Assembly: GCA_945862235.1 (NCBI GenBank) | Contig: CAMAYU010000058.1 | Location: 1 to 32,403, forward strand | From: Schlesneria paludicola DSM 18645 | GTDB taxonomy: Bacteria; Planctomycetota; Planctomycetia; Planctomycetales; Planctomycetaceae | Direction: 5' to 3' | Length of the DNA stretch: 32,403 nt | Shown: positions 1-7,690 of the stretch, piece after piece | Position numbering within the stretch: position 1 is the stretch's first letter | How the letters are laid out: each line of letters opens with the position of its first letter | Made by a program: the position numbers and the translations under genes | Notes under the pieces: generated by a model | Databases searched by the model: none | What the model saw: only the letters and a program-made list of their open reading frames with translations | Told to the model about the DNA's origin: nothing

Positions 1-644
1 GCCGTCCGCAGGATCGTCCGGCTGACGACCTCATTCAGTTCTGCTCGATTGAGGAACGGCACCACGACCTTGAACATGAACCGGTCGAGCTGCGCTTCGG
101 GGAGCGGATATGTTCCCTCTTGCTCGATCGGGTTCTGCGTGGCGAGAACGAAGAACGGCTCCTTGAGTTGGTGCATCGTGCCGCCGGTGGTGACCGAGTG
201 CTCCTGCATCGTTTCGAGCAGCGCCGACTGAGTCTTCGGCGACGCGCGGTTGATTTCGTCCGCTAGCAGAAGCTGCGTGAAGATCGGCCCCTTGCGGAAC
301 TCGAAGCGGTACTGACCATGTTCGTCGGTGGACATGACGCTCGTCCCGATAATGTCGGCAGGCATCAGGTCGGGCGTGAACTGGATGCGACGAAAGTCGA
401 GGTCCAGCACACGCGAGAGGGCTTTCACCAGCTCCGTCTTGCCGAGACCGGGCACACCTTCGAGCAGCACGTTGCCGCCACAAAAGATCGCCGTGAGACA
501 GGCCGCAATCGTCCGCTCCTGCCCCACGATCACGCGCCCCACGGCCTCGTGCGCGGCAGCAAACTCCTCTTTGAAGTGCCGGGCTTCGGTTTCCAACATC
601 TCAGGCGAAACGGCAGCAGGAACAGGTGCAGTAGCTACGCTCAT
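1..644 (-). CDS. MoxR family AAA+ ATPase (C-terminus cut by window edge)
   Basis: Only the first 214 residues are present; the frame runs off the left edge. MoxR ATPases are cytoplasmic AAA+ chaperone-like proteins that usually act with vWA-domain partners on envelope or metal-insertion tasks. The translation shows Walker A GVPGLGKTE near residue 63, a Walker B region LLLADEINR followed by ASPKTQSALLETMQE, sensor 1 in LATQNPIEQEGTYPLPEAQ, and the arginine-bearing LDRFMFKV segment, all typical of MoxR. The ATG at 642-644 opens the frame with an Ala/Pro-rich leader before the conserved HEAVGRVIVGQE start of the family. The next gene upstream on the same strand (907-3909) encodes a vWA membrane protein, the expected partner, but a 260 bp repeat-bearing gap separates them. 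Family assignment is very secure; substrate unknown. Confidence 0.95.
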   Translation of the reverse strand, partial: MSVATAPVPAAVSPEMLETEARHFKEEFAAAHEAVGRVIVGQERTIAACLTAIFCGGNVLLEGVPGLGKTELVKALSRVLDLDFRRIQFTPDLMPADIIGTSVMSTDEHGQYRFEFRKGPIFTQLLLADEINRASPKTQSALLETMQEHSVTTGGTMHQLKEPFFVLATQNPIEQEGTYPLPEAQLDRFMFKVVVPFLNRAELNEVVSRTILRT

Positions 645-668
645 CGGTCGGTTCCATTTAGGAGGGTG

Positions 669-891
669 AACCACGAAAGAGGCAAAAAAACACGAACGTA
701 AACAGGAAGAGTTTGAACCACGAATCTCACGAATCTAAGGGGGGAAGGACAGGAGCTGACGGCATGTTGCAGGGCCGATCTCGCTTATGTCTCACGCCCT
801 TCCCGACTTCACTTTCTGCCTTTTAGATTTCGTGAGATTCGTGGTCACTCCGCCTCGGTTGTCATTCGTCCCTTTCGAGTCTTTCGTGGTT
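669..891. repeat. Nested inverted repeats filling the gap between moxR-like and vWA genes
   Basis: The 262 bp gap holds two nested inverted repeats. The outer arms, AACCACGAAAGA at 669-680 and its exact reverse complement at 880-891, enclose inner arms at 716-736 and 825-845 that match except for one extra T. All arms share the core AACCACGAA, so this looks like one short motif reiterated in both orientations. No gene is visible between the arms. No T tract follows, so a classical intrinsic terminator is unlikely, although the transcript could fold into a long hairpin. Confidence 0.8.
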
Positions 892-906
892 AAGAAATCT
901 TCGGCC

Positions 907-3900
907 TTACTTGTCTTCATCCCGCTTGCGCTTCAACGCGAGCAGGCGTTCGGTGGTCGAGGTTGGTTTGGTTTCGAGGCCGGTCGGCGCGGAAGGCGTG
1001 GACGGTGTCTGGGACCCCGCGGTTGGAGTCGCGGGCTTCGACGAGCTTGATCGTGGCGGGACGCTGCCGGAGGACGTGGGCATCGTTCGTTCGGACTTAC
1101 GCGCTTGCAGGGCCGCGCTGACGGACTGCTTTCGTTCGAGGAGCGTCCCCATTGTGGCGGTCGAGGGCGCGCGGCGTTGCATGGTTAACGTTTTCCAGAT
1201 CGAAGCGAAGTCGACCTGAATCCGACGGATCGCCACGTCGAGCGGGATCAGGATGGCGAGCGCGATCAGGAACCAATCGAAGATCGGCTTCGAGCTGCGT
1301 TTGGGAGCACGGCCGCGTGTGTAGATCGCGTCCTTGGTCGGATCGCCGCTGAGCATCTTGCCGCCAGTCTTATCGGCGATCTCTTGCAGCGTCGGGCGGC
1401 TTGACCGGAACCGCAGGTACTCGGGCGAGTACGACACAATGAAGCCACCGAAGGCCAGGTCTTTTCGATCGCCTCCCAAACCCTGCGCGATCGCGTGATA
1501 GCGGCCATGTCCCCACAGCGGGACCGTCGCCTGATAGCGCCGCGGGCCGACCTGTTTGAGTTGGATATTCTCGGTCTTCTGGCCCGGTCCCGACAGCTTC
1601 GCGTTCAATTCGAGAAACGCTTCCTCGGGATGAAAGTCTTCCACGACGATCACCGCGTCGCCGCCCGACGTTTGCGTGGACATCCGCAGGTGTCCATCTT
1701 TCTTCACGCGGCTGATGTCGGTCAGCAATTGTTTGACGAACGGTTGGAAACGGTCCCACGTCTGCCAGTTCGTGCCCCAGTTGGTGCTGAAGTCGGACGT
1801 GAACGCCGCCGTCTTGCCCAGCCCGTGCTGCCAGACCGACAGCACCGGGTCGATCGAATCGGACTGCTCGGCATCGGGCGGGCCGTTCAGAATCTGCATG
1901 GCCGGGTGGCCCTTGGCGGTTGTGATGACGTAGCCCTTCAGTTCGGGCATCCCCTCCAAACCTTTGACCACGGGTGATGGGAAGCCAATCGTCGGGACGA
2001 AGACTTTATTTTGCAGCAGGCTCCGCTTCAACGTCTTCGATTCCTTGATGAAGATCGCCGGGAGCTGGTTCGGGTCTTCGGGGAAGTAGTAGCGGCCGCC
2101 GGTCACTTCGGCGACACCCTGCATCTTCGAGATGTCGAGTCCGCCGTGCGGGAAGACCGCGACCATCGACACGCTGATCTGGTTGTCGATGAACTCTTTC
2201 ACGAGCTGCGGGGTCGGAGCCTGTGGATCGCCGTCGCTGATGATGATCATGTGCCTCGTGGCGGCATCGCTCTTGAGCAAGCCCTTTAGTCCCAACTGCA
2301 TCGTGTTCTGAAAACTGGGCATATCGCCGATGGAGGCTCCGTTGATCAGCGGCACCATCTCCTCGTACTTGGCGGCGGGCGTCAGTTCAAACAGCCAGTC
2401 TTCCCCCTTCTGGGTGTAGGCCAGCACGCCGACTTCGTCCTGTGCTCCCAAGACCTTGATCGCCTGCTTGGTGATGCGCTTGCCCCACGTATTCCCTTCA
2501 GGGAATTCGCACGTGTGGAGGATGATCGCGAGTGCCCCCTTCGGCAGCACCTTCTTCTGCGAGACATCCATCGTCACCGGCAAAATGTCTTCGATAACGG
2601 TGCGGTGATAGCCGCCGGGGCCGAAACTGTTGGGACCGCCGACCATCAGGAAGCCCGCGCCGAGGTTGTAGACCGCGTCGCGCACGGCCTGCATTTGCTG
2701 AACGTTGAATTCGTCATGCGGCACGTTGCAGAAGATGATCGTGTCGTACGGCATCAGCGACGCGGCGTCACTCGGTAGGTCGGCTCCCGCGATCACCTCG
2801 ACCGCTCGCTCGCCCTCCTTGATCGCCTTTTCCAGCCGCTCCCAATCGCGGCGGTCTCCCACGCTGTCGGTGACGAGCAACACCTTGCCCTCGCCCTCAA
2901 CGAAGATGTAGTTCAGCACCGTGTTGTTCTGGCTGAGACTGTCCTGAGCCTTCGGCACTTCAATCGTCGCCGTGTATTCGTAATAGCCCGCCGAGCGAAG
3001 TGTGATCGGGACCGAGTACCGGTTCTTGCCCGCTTTGTACTCGACCTCCTGCTCGGCAATGACGTTGCCGTTCTCGCGCAGAACCAGCTTCCCTTTGCCA
3101 TCGCTCAGCGACGACAAGACCATCGCCGTTTCATACGTTTCGCCCAGCTTGACCTGTTGCGGCAGGTCGAGTCGCTCGAGCCAGACTTCTTCGTTGTACG
3201 TGTAGTCGATTGGCAGAACATCGACCGCCACGCCGCGCGATTTGAGATCACCGAGAATTCGCGTCAAGTTCCCTTCTGTCGCAACGCCATCGCTGACGAG
3301 GACGATCCGCCCCTGATTGTCTTCCGGCAACATGGCCGCCGAGAGCGACAGAGTCTGCTCGAGATTCGTCGCGCCGCGATCGACCTGAGAATTGAAAGCC
3401 TCGAACGGGAAGCTCATGCGCGGCGGCAATTCGACGGCGGGCGTCTTGCCGAAGATCACCAGCCCCGCTTCGTCCGCCTTTCCCTTCACGCGGTGATTCT
3501 GCACGGTCTCGGTGATGTAGTTGATCGCCTGGTCTGCGCTGTAGATCGAGTCGCTGACATCCAATGCATAGACGACCGACATCACGTCGCGCGACCGCAC
3601 GGCGCGCGGCTCGGCCAACACCATCGCGAACAGGCCCAGCAGCACGAGTCGCACGAACAGCGAGACCGCTCCGCGCACCTTCGGCAATCCGCCAAACCCC
3701 GCCAAGTACATCCACCAGAACCACGGCGCCAAGACCACCAGCCCCAACATCATCGGCCGAGCAAACATCAACACATGGTCAAACTCCAACCACGCACAGA
3801 GGCCACCAAACAAGACCAAGAACAACACCAACGGCACCGCATCCCGCCATCCGATCACTTGCCGGGGTGACGGAAAAAAGCTCGCGATGATGTTTCGCAG

Positions 3901-3909
3901 TCGGTTCAT
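907..3909 (-). CDS. Membrane protein with two vWA-like regions and a glutamine-amidotransferase-like domain
   Basis: The protein has 1000 residues from the ATG at 3907-3909, preceded by GGAG at good spacing; the frame stays open 19 codons further upstream without a better start. Three N-terminal membrane segments lie at about 25-40, 52-71 and 83-99. The first vWA domain has a complete MIDAS start (D117, S119, S121), a T in GATNLEQTL near 181 and SDGVATEG near 206. A class I glutamine-amidotransferase-like fold follows at roughly 350-460, with VGGPNSFGPGGY but no evident catalytic Cys nucleophile. A second vWA-like segment includes MIIISDGDPQAP. A last membrane helix (WFLIALAILIPLDVAI) precedes a Ser/Pro/Thr-rich tail ending in Lys/Arg. 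It is probably the membrane partner of the MoxR ATPase; role and ligand are not evident. Confidence 0.9.
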   Translation of the reverse strand: MNRLRNIIASFFPSPRQVIGWRDAVPLVLFLVLFGGLCAWLEFDHVLMFARPMMLGLVVLAPWFWWMYLAGFGGLPKVRGAVSLFVRLVLLGLFAMVLAEPRAVRSRDVMSVVYALDVSDSIYSADQAINYITETVQNHRVKGKADEAGLVIFGKTPAVELPPRMSFPFEAFNSQVDRGATNLEQTLSLSAAMLPEDNQGRIVLVSDGVATEGNLTRILGDLKSRGVAVDVLPIDYTYNEEVWLERLDLPQQVKLGETYETAMVLSSLSDGKGKLVLRENGNVIAEQEVEYKAGKNRYSVPITLRSAGYYEYTATIEVPKAQDSLSQNNTVLNYIFVEGEGKVLLVTDSVGDRRDWERLEKAIKEGERAVEVIAGADLPSDAASLMPYDTIIFCNVPHDEFNVQQMQAVRDAVYNLGAGFLMVGGPNSFGPGGYHRTVIEDILPVTMDVSQKKVLPKGALAIILHTCEFPEGNTWGKRITKQAIKVLGAQDEVGVLAYTQKGEDWLFELTPAAKYEEMVPLINGASIGDMPSFQNTMQLGLKGLLKSDAATRHMIIISDGDPQAPTPQLVKEFIDNQISVSMVAVFPHGGLDISKMQGVAEVTGGRYYFPEDPNQLPAIFIKESKTLKRSLLQNKVFVPTIGFPSPVVKGLEGMPELKGYVITTAKGHPAMQILNGPPDAEQSDSIDPVLSVWQHGLGKTAAFTSDFSTNWGTNWQTWDRFQPFVKQLLTDISRVKKDGHLRMSTQTSGGDAVIVVEDFHPEEAFLELNAKLSGPGQKTENIQLKQVGPRRYQATVPLWGHGRYHAIAQGLGGDRKDLAFGGFIVSYSPEYLRFRSSRPTLQEIADKTGGKMLSGDPTKDAIYTRGRAPKRSSKPIFDWFLIALAILIPLDVAIRRIQVDFASIWKTLTMQRRAPSTATMGTLLERKQSVSAALQARKSERTMPTSSGSVPPRSSSSKPATPTAGSQTPSTPSAPTGLETKPTSTTERLLALKRKRDEDK

Positions 3910-3922
3910 AGAAAACTCCGCT

Positions 3923-4022
3923 CGTTTAACCGCAAGCCAAAGGCGAGCGCGTCTTGCACGCCTCAATCAATTGGGCACGTTCGCTAGCCAAACCGCGCTC
4001 GCCTTTGGCTTGCGGTTAAACG
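3923..4022. repeat. Perfect 29-bp inverted repeat
   Basis: Arms at 3923-3951 and 3994-4022 are exact reverse complements over 29 bp; the left arm begins CGTTTAACCGCAAGCCAAAG. The 42 bp between the arms has no other feature. The element fills most of the 125 bp gap between the NHL/ABC gene stop at 4035 and the vWA gene start at 3909. It could act as a transcript hairpin but lacks a T run. Confidence 0.9.
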
Positions 4023-4034
4023 ACCGATCTTCCG

Positions 4035-5933
4035 TCACAGTTCCAACTCCACCACGCGTCGATTGCCAGTGTCGCACACATAGACTCGGCCGCGCGAGTC
4101 GATGGCCAGTCCCCACGGCGTTGAGAACTGACTTGTCTGCGTTCCCGTGGTGCCGTGGCGACCGAGCAGCTTTCCGGTTCGATCGAACTTGGAAACTCGG
4201 CCCGCCGCGTATTCGACGACGAACAGTTCCCCTTGCTCATTCACCGCGATGTCATAGGGATAATGGAGGTCAGCCATTCTGTCTGACAGCCCGAGAATTG
4301 CAACCAGGTTTCCGTCCTCGCCGAAAACTTGGACCCGATTGTTGAAGGCATCGGTCACGTACAACCGGCCCTCGAACCACGCCATGCCGCTCGGTCGTTG
4401 GAACTGCCCGTCCTCAGTGCCGTAGCCGCCGATCTGAGCGACGAACGTTCCGTCAGGCTTAAACTTCTGGATGCGGTCGTTGTAGTTACCGTACTCGCAG
4501 ACGAACAGGTTCTCTTCGTTGTCCTGAATGACCGCGACCGGATAGATGAACTGTCCCGGCTCGGTCCCCAGCGTCCCGAACATGCCGGTGACGTGCCCCT
4601 CGTGATCGAAGAGGACTACGCGGTGATAGTGCGTGTCGGCGACGGCGATTCGACCGTCCTTCAACACGCAAATTCCTTCGGGCTTGCCGACCGAGTAATC
4701 CGGCATCCACCACTGCCGCTGGAGATCACCGTTCTTGTCGAACACCAGCACCCGCCCGGCGTTGTCGAGTACCAAGTACTCCCCCTGCGGTGAGACCGTC
4801 ATCCCGCGCGGAGCCGGCACGCGCTGGCCATCCGGCGGCATCGACCAATAGTTCTCCTGCTTCACGACGAGCGTCGGTCCGTCGGATGACTCGCACCCCA
4901 CGAATAGCAGCATCGCCATGAAGAGCATCAACAGACGCAGTACCACTCGATCCCCCGCTTTCAACGTCGGACCAACCGGCCGGTGAATGAACGTTCGCCG
5001 CGCCTCATCACGCTCATCCACGAGATCGACCTCTTCGCTCGCCCCCGCAAACCGAACTGCCTCGATTCGCAATGGTGCGTGCTCAGTTGCCAAGACCACG
5101 AGTTGCTCGGGCCGAATGCAGATATCTTCTGTGAGCGGCACGGCGCTAGCCGCCGGTGCTTCTGACGGCCGAACAACCTCTCGACAACCGGCGGCTAGCG
5201 CCGTGCCGCTCACTCCAGCAATTGCTTCCAGCCACCGCTCCGCCTCATCACTCGTCAGCCAATTGCACGGTCCCAGCATCGCCGCCAACTCGGGTGACGA
5301 GGGCCGTTCGTACAGATCGCGGATCGACCCCGAGTAACTCAACTTCCCATCCGCCAAGCACAGCACCTGCCCCGCCTCGCGCAGAGCCACCTCGGAGGAG
5401 TGCGTCGCGAACACGAGCGACATCTCGTTCGCCGCACACTCCTCGCGAATCACCTTCCAGTACGAACCGACTCGCGCCTCATCAACGTGAGCCAGCGGTT
5501 CATCCATCACCAGCACGCTCGCCCGGCTGGCCACCGCGCGAGCCACACTCAACCGCGACCGCTCTCCCAACGACAACGACCCCGGCCGCGCCTCAGCCAG
5601 CGTGTTGAGGTCGAAGCGCACCAACAGTTCTTCTGCTTTGCCAGGCCGCGTCAGCGCGGTCAGATGTTGTTGAACGGTCAGATGCGGCCAAAGCCCGTGC
5701 GACGACGGAGACCAGAAGACCCCCAACCGCTCGTCACCCGCAGCCGCTCGAAACTCAACCCGCCCCGACTGAGATCGCTCAAATCCCACAAGCACATTCA
5801 ACAGCGAAGTCTTCCCCGCCCCCGACTGTCCCAACACCGCCGTCACACCGCGCGCAATCTCGACCGTCACCCGATCCAACCGAGGACTTCGTCGACCTGC
5901 CAGAGAAACCGCATTGAGAGACCACAACGTCAC
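4035..5933 (-). CDS. ABC transporter ATPase fused in frame to an NHL-repeat lipoprotein
   Basis: A single open frame encodes two recognisable proteins. Residues 1 to about 330 are an importer ATPase: Walker A GQSGAGKTS (35-43), signature LSLGE, Walker B VLVMDEPLAHVD, H-loop FATHSS, then a TOBE-like end (IRPEQLVV to LKAGDRVVLRL). With no stop the frame continues into a lipoprotein signal, LLMLFMAMLLFVGC, and an NHL beta-propeller with repeats such as GICVLKDGRIAVADTHYHRV. A GTG at 4944-4946 behind GGGGGA could start the lipoprotein separately. The Q-loop Gln is Trp (GVFWSPSS). A palindromic repeat at 5131-5213 is read through inside the ATPase part. The 5' end is uncertain: the frame is open to 6041, but that stretch is another repeat, so GTG 5933 is preferred. 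It follows the permease and binding-protein genes. Confidence 0.85.
   Translation of the reverse strand: MTLWSLNAVSLAGRRSPRLDRVTVEIARGVTAVLGQSGAGKTSLLNVLVGFERSQSGRVEFRAAAGDERLGVFWSPSSHGLWPHLTVQQHLTALTRPGKAEELLVRFDLNTLAEARPGSLSLGERSRLSVARAVASRASVLVMDEPLAHVDEARVGSYWKVIREECAANEMSLVFATHSSEVALREAGQVLCLADGKLSYSGSIRDLYERPSSPELAAMLGPCNWLTSDEAERWLEAIAGVSGTALAAGCREVVRPSEAPAASAVPLTEDICIRPEQLVVLATEHAPLRIEAVRFAGASEEVDLVDERDEARRTFIHRPVGPTLKAGDRVVLRLLMLFMAMLLFVGCESSDGPTLVVKQENYWSMPPDGQRVPAPRGMTVSPQGEYLVLDNAGRVLVFDKNGDLQRQWWMPDYSVGKPEGICVLKDGRIAVADTHYHRVVLFDHEGHVTGMFGTLGTEPGQFIYPVAVIQDNEENLFVCEYGNYNDRIQKFKPDGTFVAQIGGYGTEDGQFQRPSGMAWFEGRLYVTDAFNNRVQVFGEDGNLVAILGLSDRMADLHYPYDIAVNEQGELFVVEYAAGRVSKFDRTGKLLGRHGTTGTQTSQFSTPWGLAIDSRGRVYVCDTGNRRVVELEL
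5131..5213. repeat. Coding palindromic repeat, family B, copy 1
   Basis: Perfect 27 bp arms at 5131-5157 and 5187-5213, beginning GTGAGCGGCACGGCGCTAGC, surround a 29 bp loop. It lies inside the ATPase-NHL gene and is translated as VSGTALAAG from one arm and PAASAVPLT from the other. The same element with identical arms is at 20710-20789. Confidence 0.95.
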
Positions 5934-5967
5934 GGCATCGACTTTCAGTAATGATCGTGAACTCTTG

Positions 5968-6041
5968 GTGAGCCGGATGCCGTCAGGCCCCGGACCTTTC
6001 TGACACTCGAAAAGTCGGGGGCCTAACGGCACCCGGCTCAC
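5968..6041. repeat. Imperfect inverted repeat, family C
   Basis: Arms at 5968-5994 and 6015-6041 match over 27 bp with three mismatches (right arm, read on the minus strand, begins GTGAGCCGGGTGCCGTTAGG). It lies between the permease stop and the ATPase gene and happens to stay open in the ATPase frame, so the apparent 36-residue N-terminal extension is repeat-derived. Confidence 0.85.
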
Positions 6042-6073
6042 CTGATTACGGGTCTGTTACTTGATCGCTCGCG

Positions 6074-7690
6074 TCATCGTCGCCACACACGACCAACCAA
6101 TATCGCACCCGCCACAACGACGATCGGCCCGCCGAAAAACAAACACGCTTCCGCCGACAAGGCCGCCGATCGGCCGAAGTGCATGAAGTTGTACAACCGC
6201 ACCAAACCCGGAGCCATTCCCGTCGGAGCCAGCAGGTACGCGGTCGGTAAGTCGCAGTAGGCCCAGTAGCACAGCAGGCTCATCGCGAGGAATTGCGGCT
6301 GGTCGCGGAGTCGCCAGAGAAGGGTTGAACGTTGAGGGTTGAAGGTTGAGGGGCAGAGAGTACTCGTGAAAGGTGTCATCGTGCCTGCTTCGTTTTTTGT
6401 CTTGCCTTTGTCTTTCGCCTTGTCCCCTCGCCCCGGCTTTGCGGGGAGAGGGCTAGGGTGAGGGGGCTTCTGCCTTTCGCTTCGACTCATTCCGCTTCCT
6501 CCCAGCATCTCCGCCAGATGCACCGCCTCACTCGGCCTGACCGCGTCGAGCCACAGTTGCAACACCGCCGCGCGCGGCAACAGCCACACGGTCAACGCCA
6601 ACACCCACGGCAACGGAGTGTCATACAGCGGCCTCAACCACGAGACCTGAAACAGCGTGACCGCGCCAAGACTCAACAACAGTGAGCCAAGCAATCCCGG
6701 CAGCAACCCGGTCACCAAAACCCATCCCAATCCAACTCGCCCCCGCCGGGCAAGCCCGGCGGGGGCGAGTTGAGTCATCGTCATCACCCTGCGGCAGACC
6801 GTCCACGCCGTCAATCCCGCACACGCAGACACCGCCATCGAAATCACCATCTCGCGCAGCAATCCCATCTGCTGCGTCCGTTGTCGCGCGAGCCAACTCA
6901 GCCCCTCAATCGTTCGCCAACCGAGCAAGCTCAGCGGAGCCACGCATCCGACGACCAAAGCCATCAGCACGTAAGCCAACGCCCATCTCGGAACGATCCG
7001 CCCTCGTCCTCGTAGGATGGACGCCCCGTCCGTCCCTCCCTCCGCTCGCGACTCGGACGGACGAGGCGTCCATCCTACGTGTCCCAGCCAACTCACAACG
7101 CCAATCAACACCGGCAACTGCATGACCAACGGCCACGCGGCCTGACGCAGCATCTCGCTTCGTGCGAGACCAACTCGCTCGGCCGCGACGAACCAATCGG
7201 TCCAGCTCGTCGTCATGAGTAGTGCGGCCAGTTCAAACTCTTGAAACGCCACAACGGCCATCAACCCGAGAGCTGGCAGTGCGCGTTTGATCGGTCCGTG
7301 CCAGTAACACCGCCACAGGTCGAACTGTTGCGACGGATGCGACACTCGCGCGAGCAACATTCGCTGGCAATGAATCGCCGCCGCATCGCACTCGGGCGGC
7401 GGAGCCATGAGCAGCGCGACGGCTCCCACGGGAACAACGCGCACGAACAACAGGCCACTGCACAGTAACTCCGCCCACTGCGGATGAAACATCGCGAGGT
7501 CGCGGAACGCATACCCCACGAGCAGTTCGGGAAAGCAGAACGGCGCGAGTAGCCCGATCAACGCGACGGATCGCCGCTCCTCTGCCAGACCGCGTAACCA
7601 ACGCTCGACCGCCGCGCAGACCGGCCACGCCACAAGACAGATCACCAGCGTCCGAGCCAGCGTCCACAAACAGGCGGACGCGAGGCTCAT
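6074..7690 (-). CDS. ABC transporter permease, two-domain iron/thiamine type, carrying several repeat insertions
   Basis: The protein has 538 residues with roughly a dozen hydrophobic segments, the length and two-halved layout of FbpB/ThiP-type permeases that form the whole inner-membrane channel. The ATG at 7688-7690 overlaps the TGA of the binding-protein gene in ATGA, implying translational coupling. The first coupling (EAA-like) loop is AAERVGLARSEMLRQAAWPL. The second, AEMLGGSGM...LLWRLRDQPQFLA, is split by about 49 residues of repeat-derived sequence ([13 protein letters not shown], a Lys-rich run, then CPSTFNPQRSTL). Two further palindromes are translated at about residues 204-227 (WTPRPSES...DGASILRG) and 307-320 (QLAPAGLARRGRV). 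The frame is intact throughout, but such insertions in loops, one of them facing the ATPase, may impair transport. Confidence 0.88.
   Translation of the reverse strand: MSLASACLWTLARTLVICLVAWPVCAAVERWLRGLAEERRSVALIGLLAPFCFPELLVGYAFRDLAMFHPQWAELLCSGLLFVRVVPVGAVALLMAPPPECDAAAIHCQRMLLARVSHPSQQFDLWRCYWHGPIKRALPALGLMAVVAFQEFELAALLMTTSWTDWFVAAERVGLARSEMLRQAAWPLVMQLPVLIGVVSWLGHVGWTPRPSESRAEGGTDGASILRGRGRIVPRWALAYVLMALVVGCVAPLSLLGWRTIEGLSWLARQRTQQMGLLREMVISMAVSACAGLTAWTVCRRVMTMTQLAPAGLARRGRVGLGWVLVTGLLPGLLGSLLLSLGAVTLFQVSWLRPLYDTPLPWVLALTVWLLPRAAVLQLWLDAVRPSEAVHLAEMLGGSGMSRSERQKPPHPSPLPAKPGRGDKAKDKGKTKNEAGTMTPFTSTLCPSTFNPQRSTLLWRLRDQPQFLAMSLLCYWAYCDLPTAYLLAPTGMAPGLVRLYNFMHFGRSAALSAEACLFFGGPIVVVAGAILVGRVWRR
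6321..6353. repeat. Low-complexity GTTGAGGGTTGAAGG tract inside the permease gene
   Basis: Tandem near-repeats of a 7-bp unit (GGTTGAA/GTTGAGG) occupy this stretch. Read in the permease frame they give CPSTFNPQRSTL, foreign to the surrounding coupling loop. A related tract of (GGTCGAG)n type lies in the gene at 19272-22961. Confidence 0.75.
6422..6466. repeat. Dispersed repeat family A, copy 1 (in permease gene)
   Basis: This stretch begins GTCCCCTCGCCCCGGCTTTG and ends GGCTAGGGTGAGGGGG, forming an imperfect hairpin. Near-identical or related copies are at 8003, 8898, 15119 and 18646. Here it is translated in frame as [14 protein letters not shown], with a Lys-rich stretch just beyond. Confidence 0.9.
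6733..6772. repeat. Perfect 19-bp palindrome with 2-bp loop, family E
   Basis: Arms 6733-6751 and 6754-6772 (CAACTCGCCCCCGCCGGGC and its exact complement) are separated by AA. The palindrome is inside the permease gene and is read through in frame at about residues 307-320. Confidence 0.93.
7011..7079. repeat. 25-bp inverted repeat, family D, inside the permease gene
   Basis: Arms at 7011-7035 and 7055-7079, beginning CGTAGGATGGACGCC, match with a single mismatch around a 19 bp loop. The element is translated in the permease frame, adding a charged segment (WTPRPSES...DGASILRG) between hydrophobic helices. Confidence 0.92.

Noticed and set aside
5934..6041. N-terminal extension of the ABC ATPase frame
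   Set aside because: Most of it is translated inverted repeat; homologous ATPase sequence starts near 5930.
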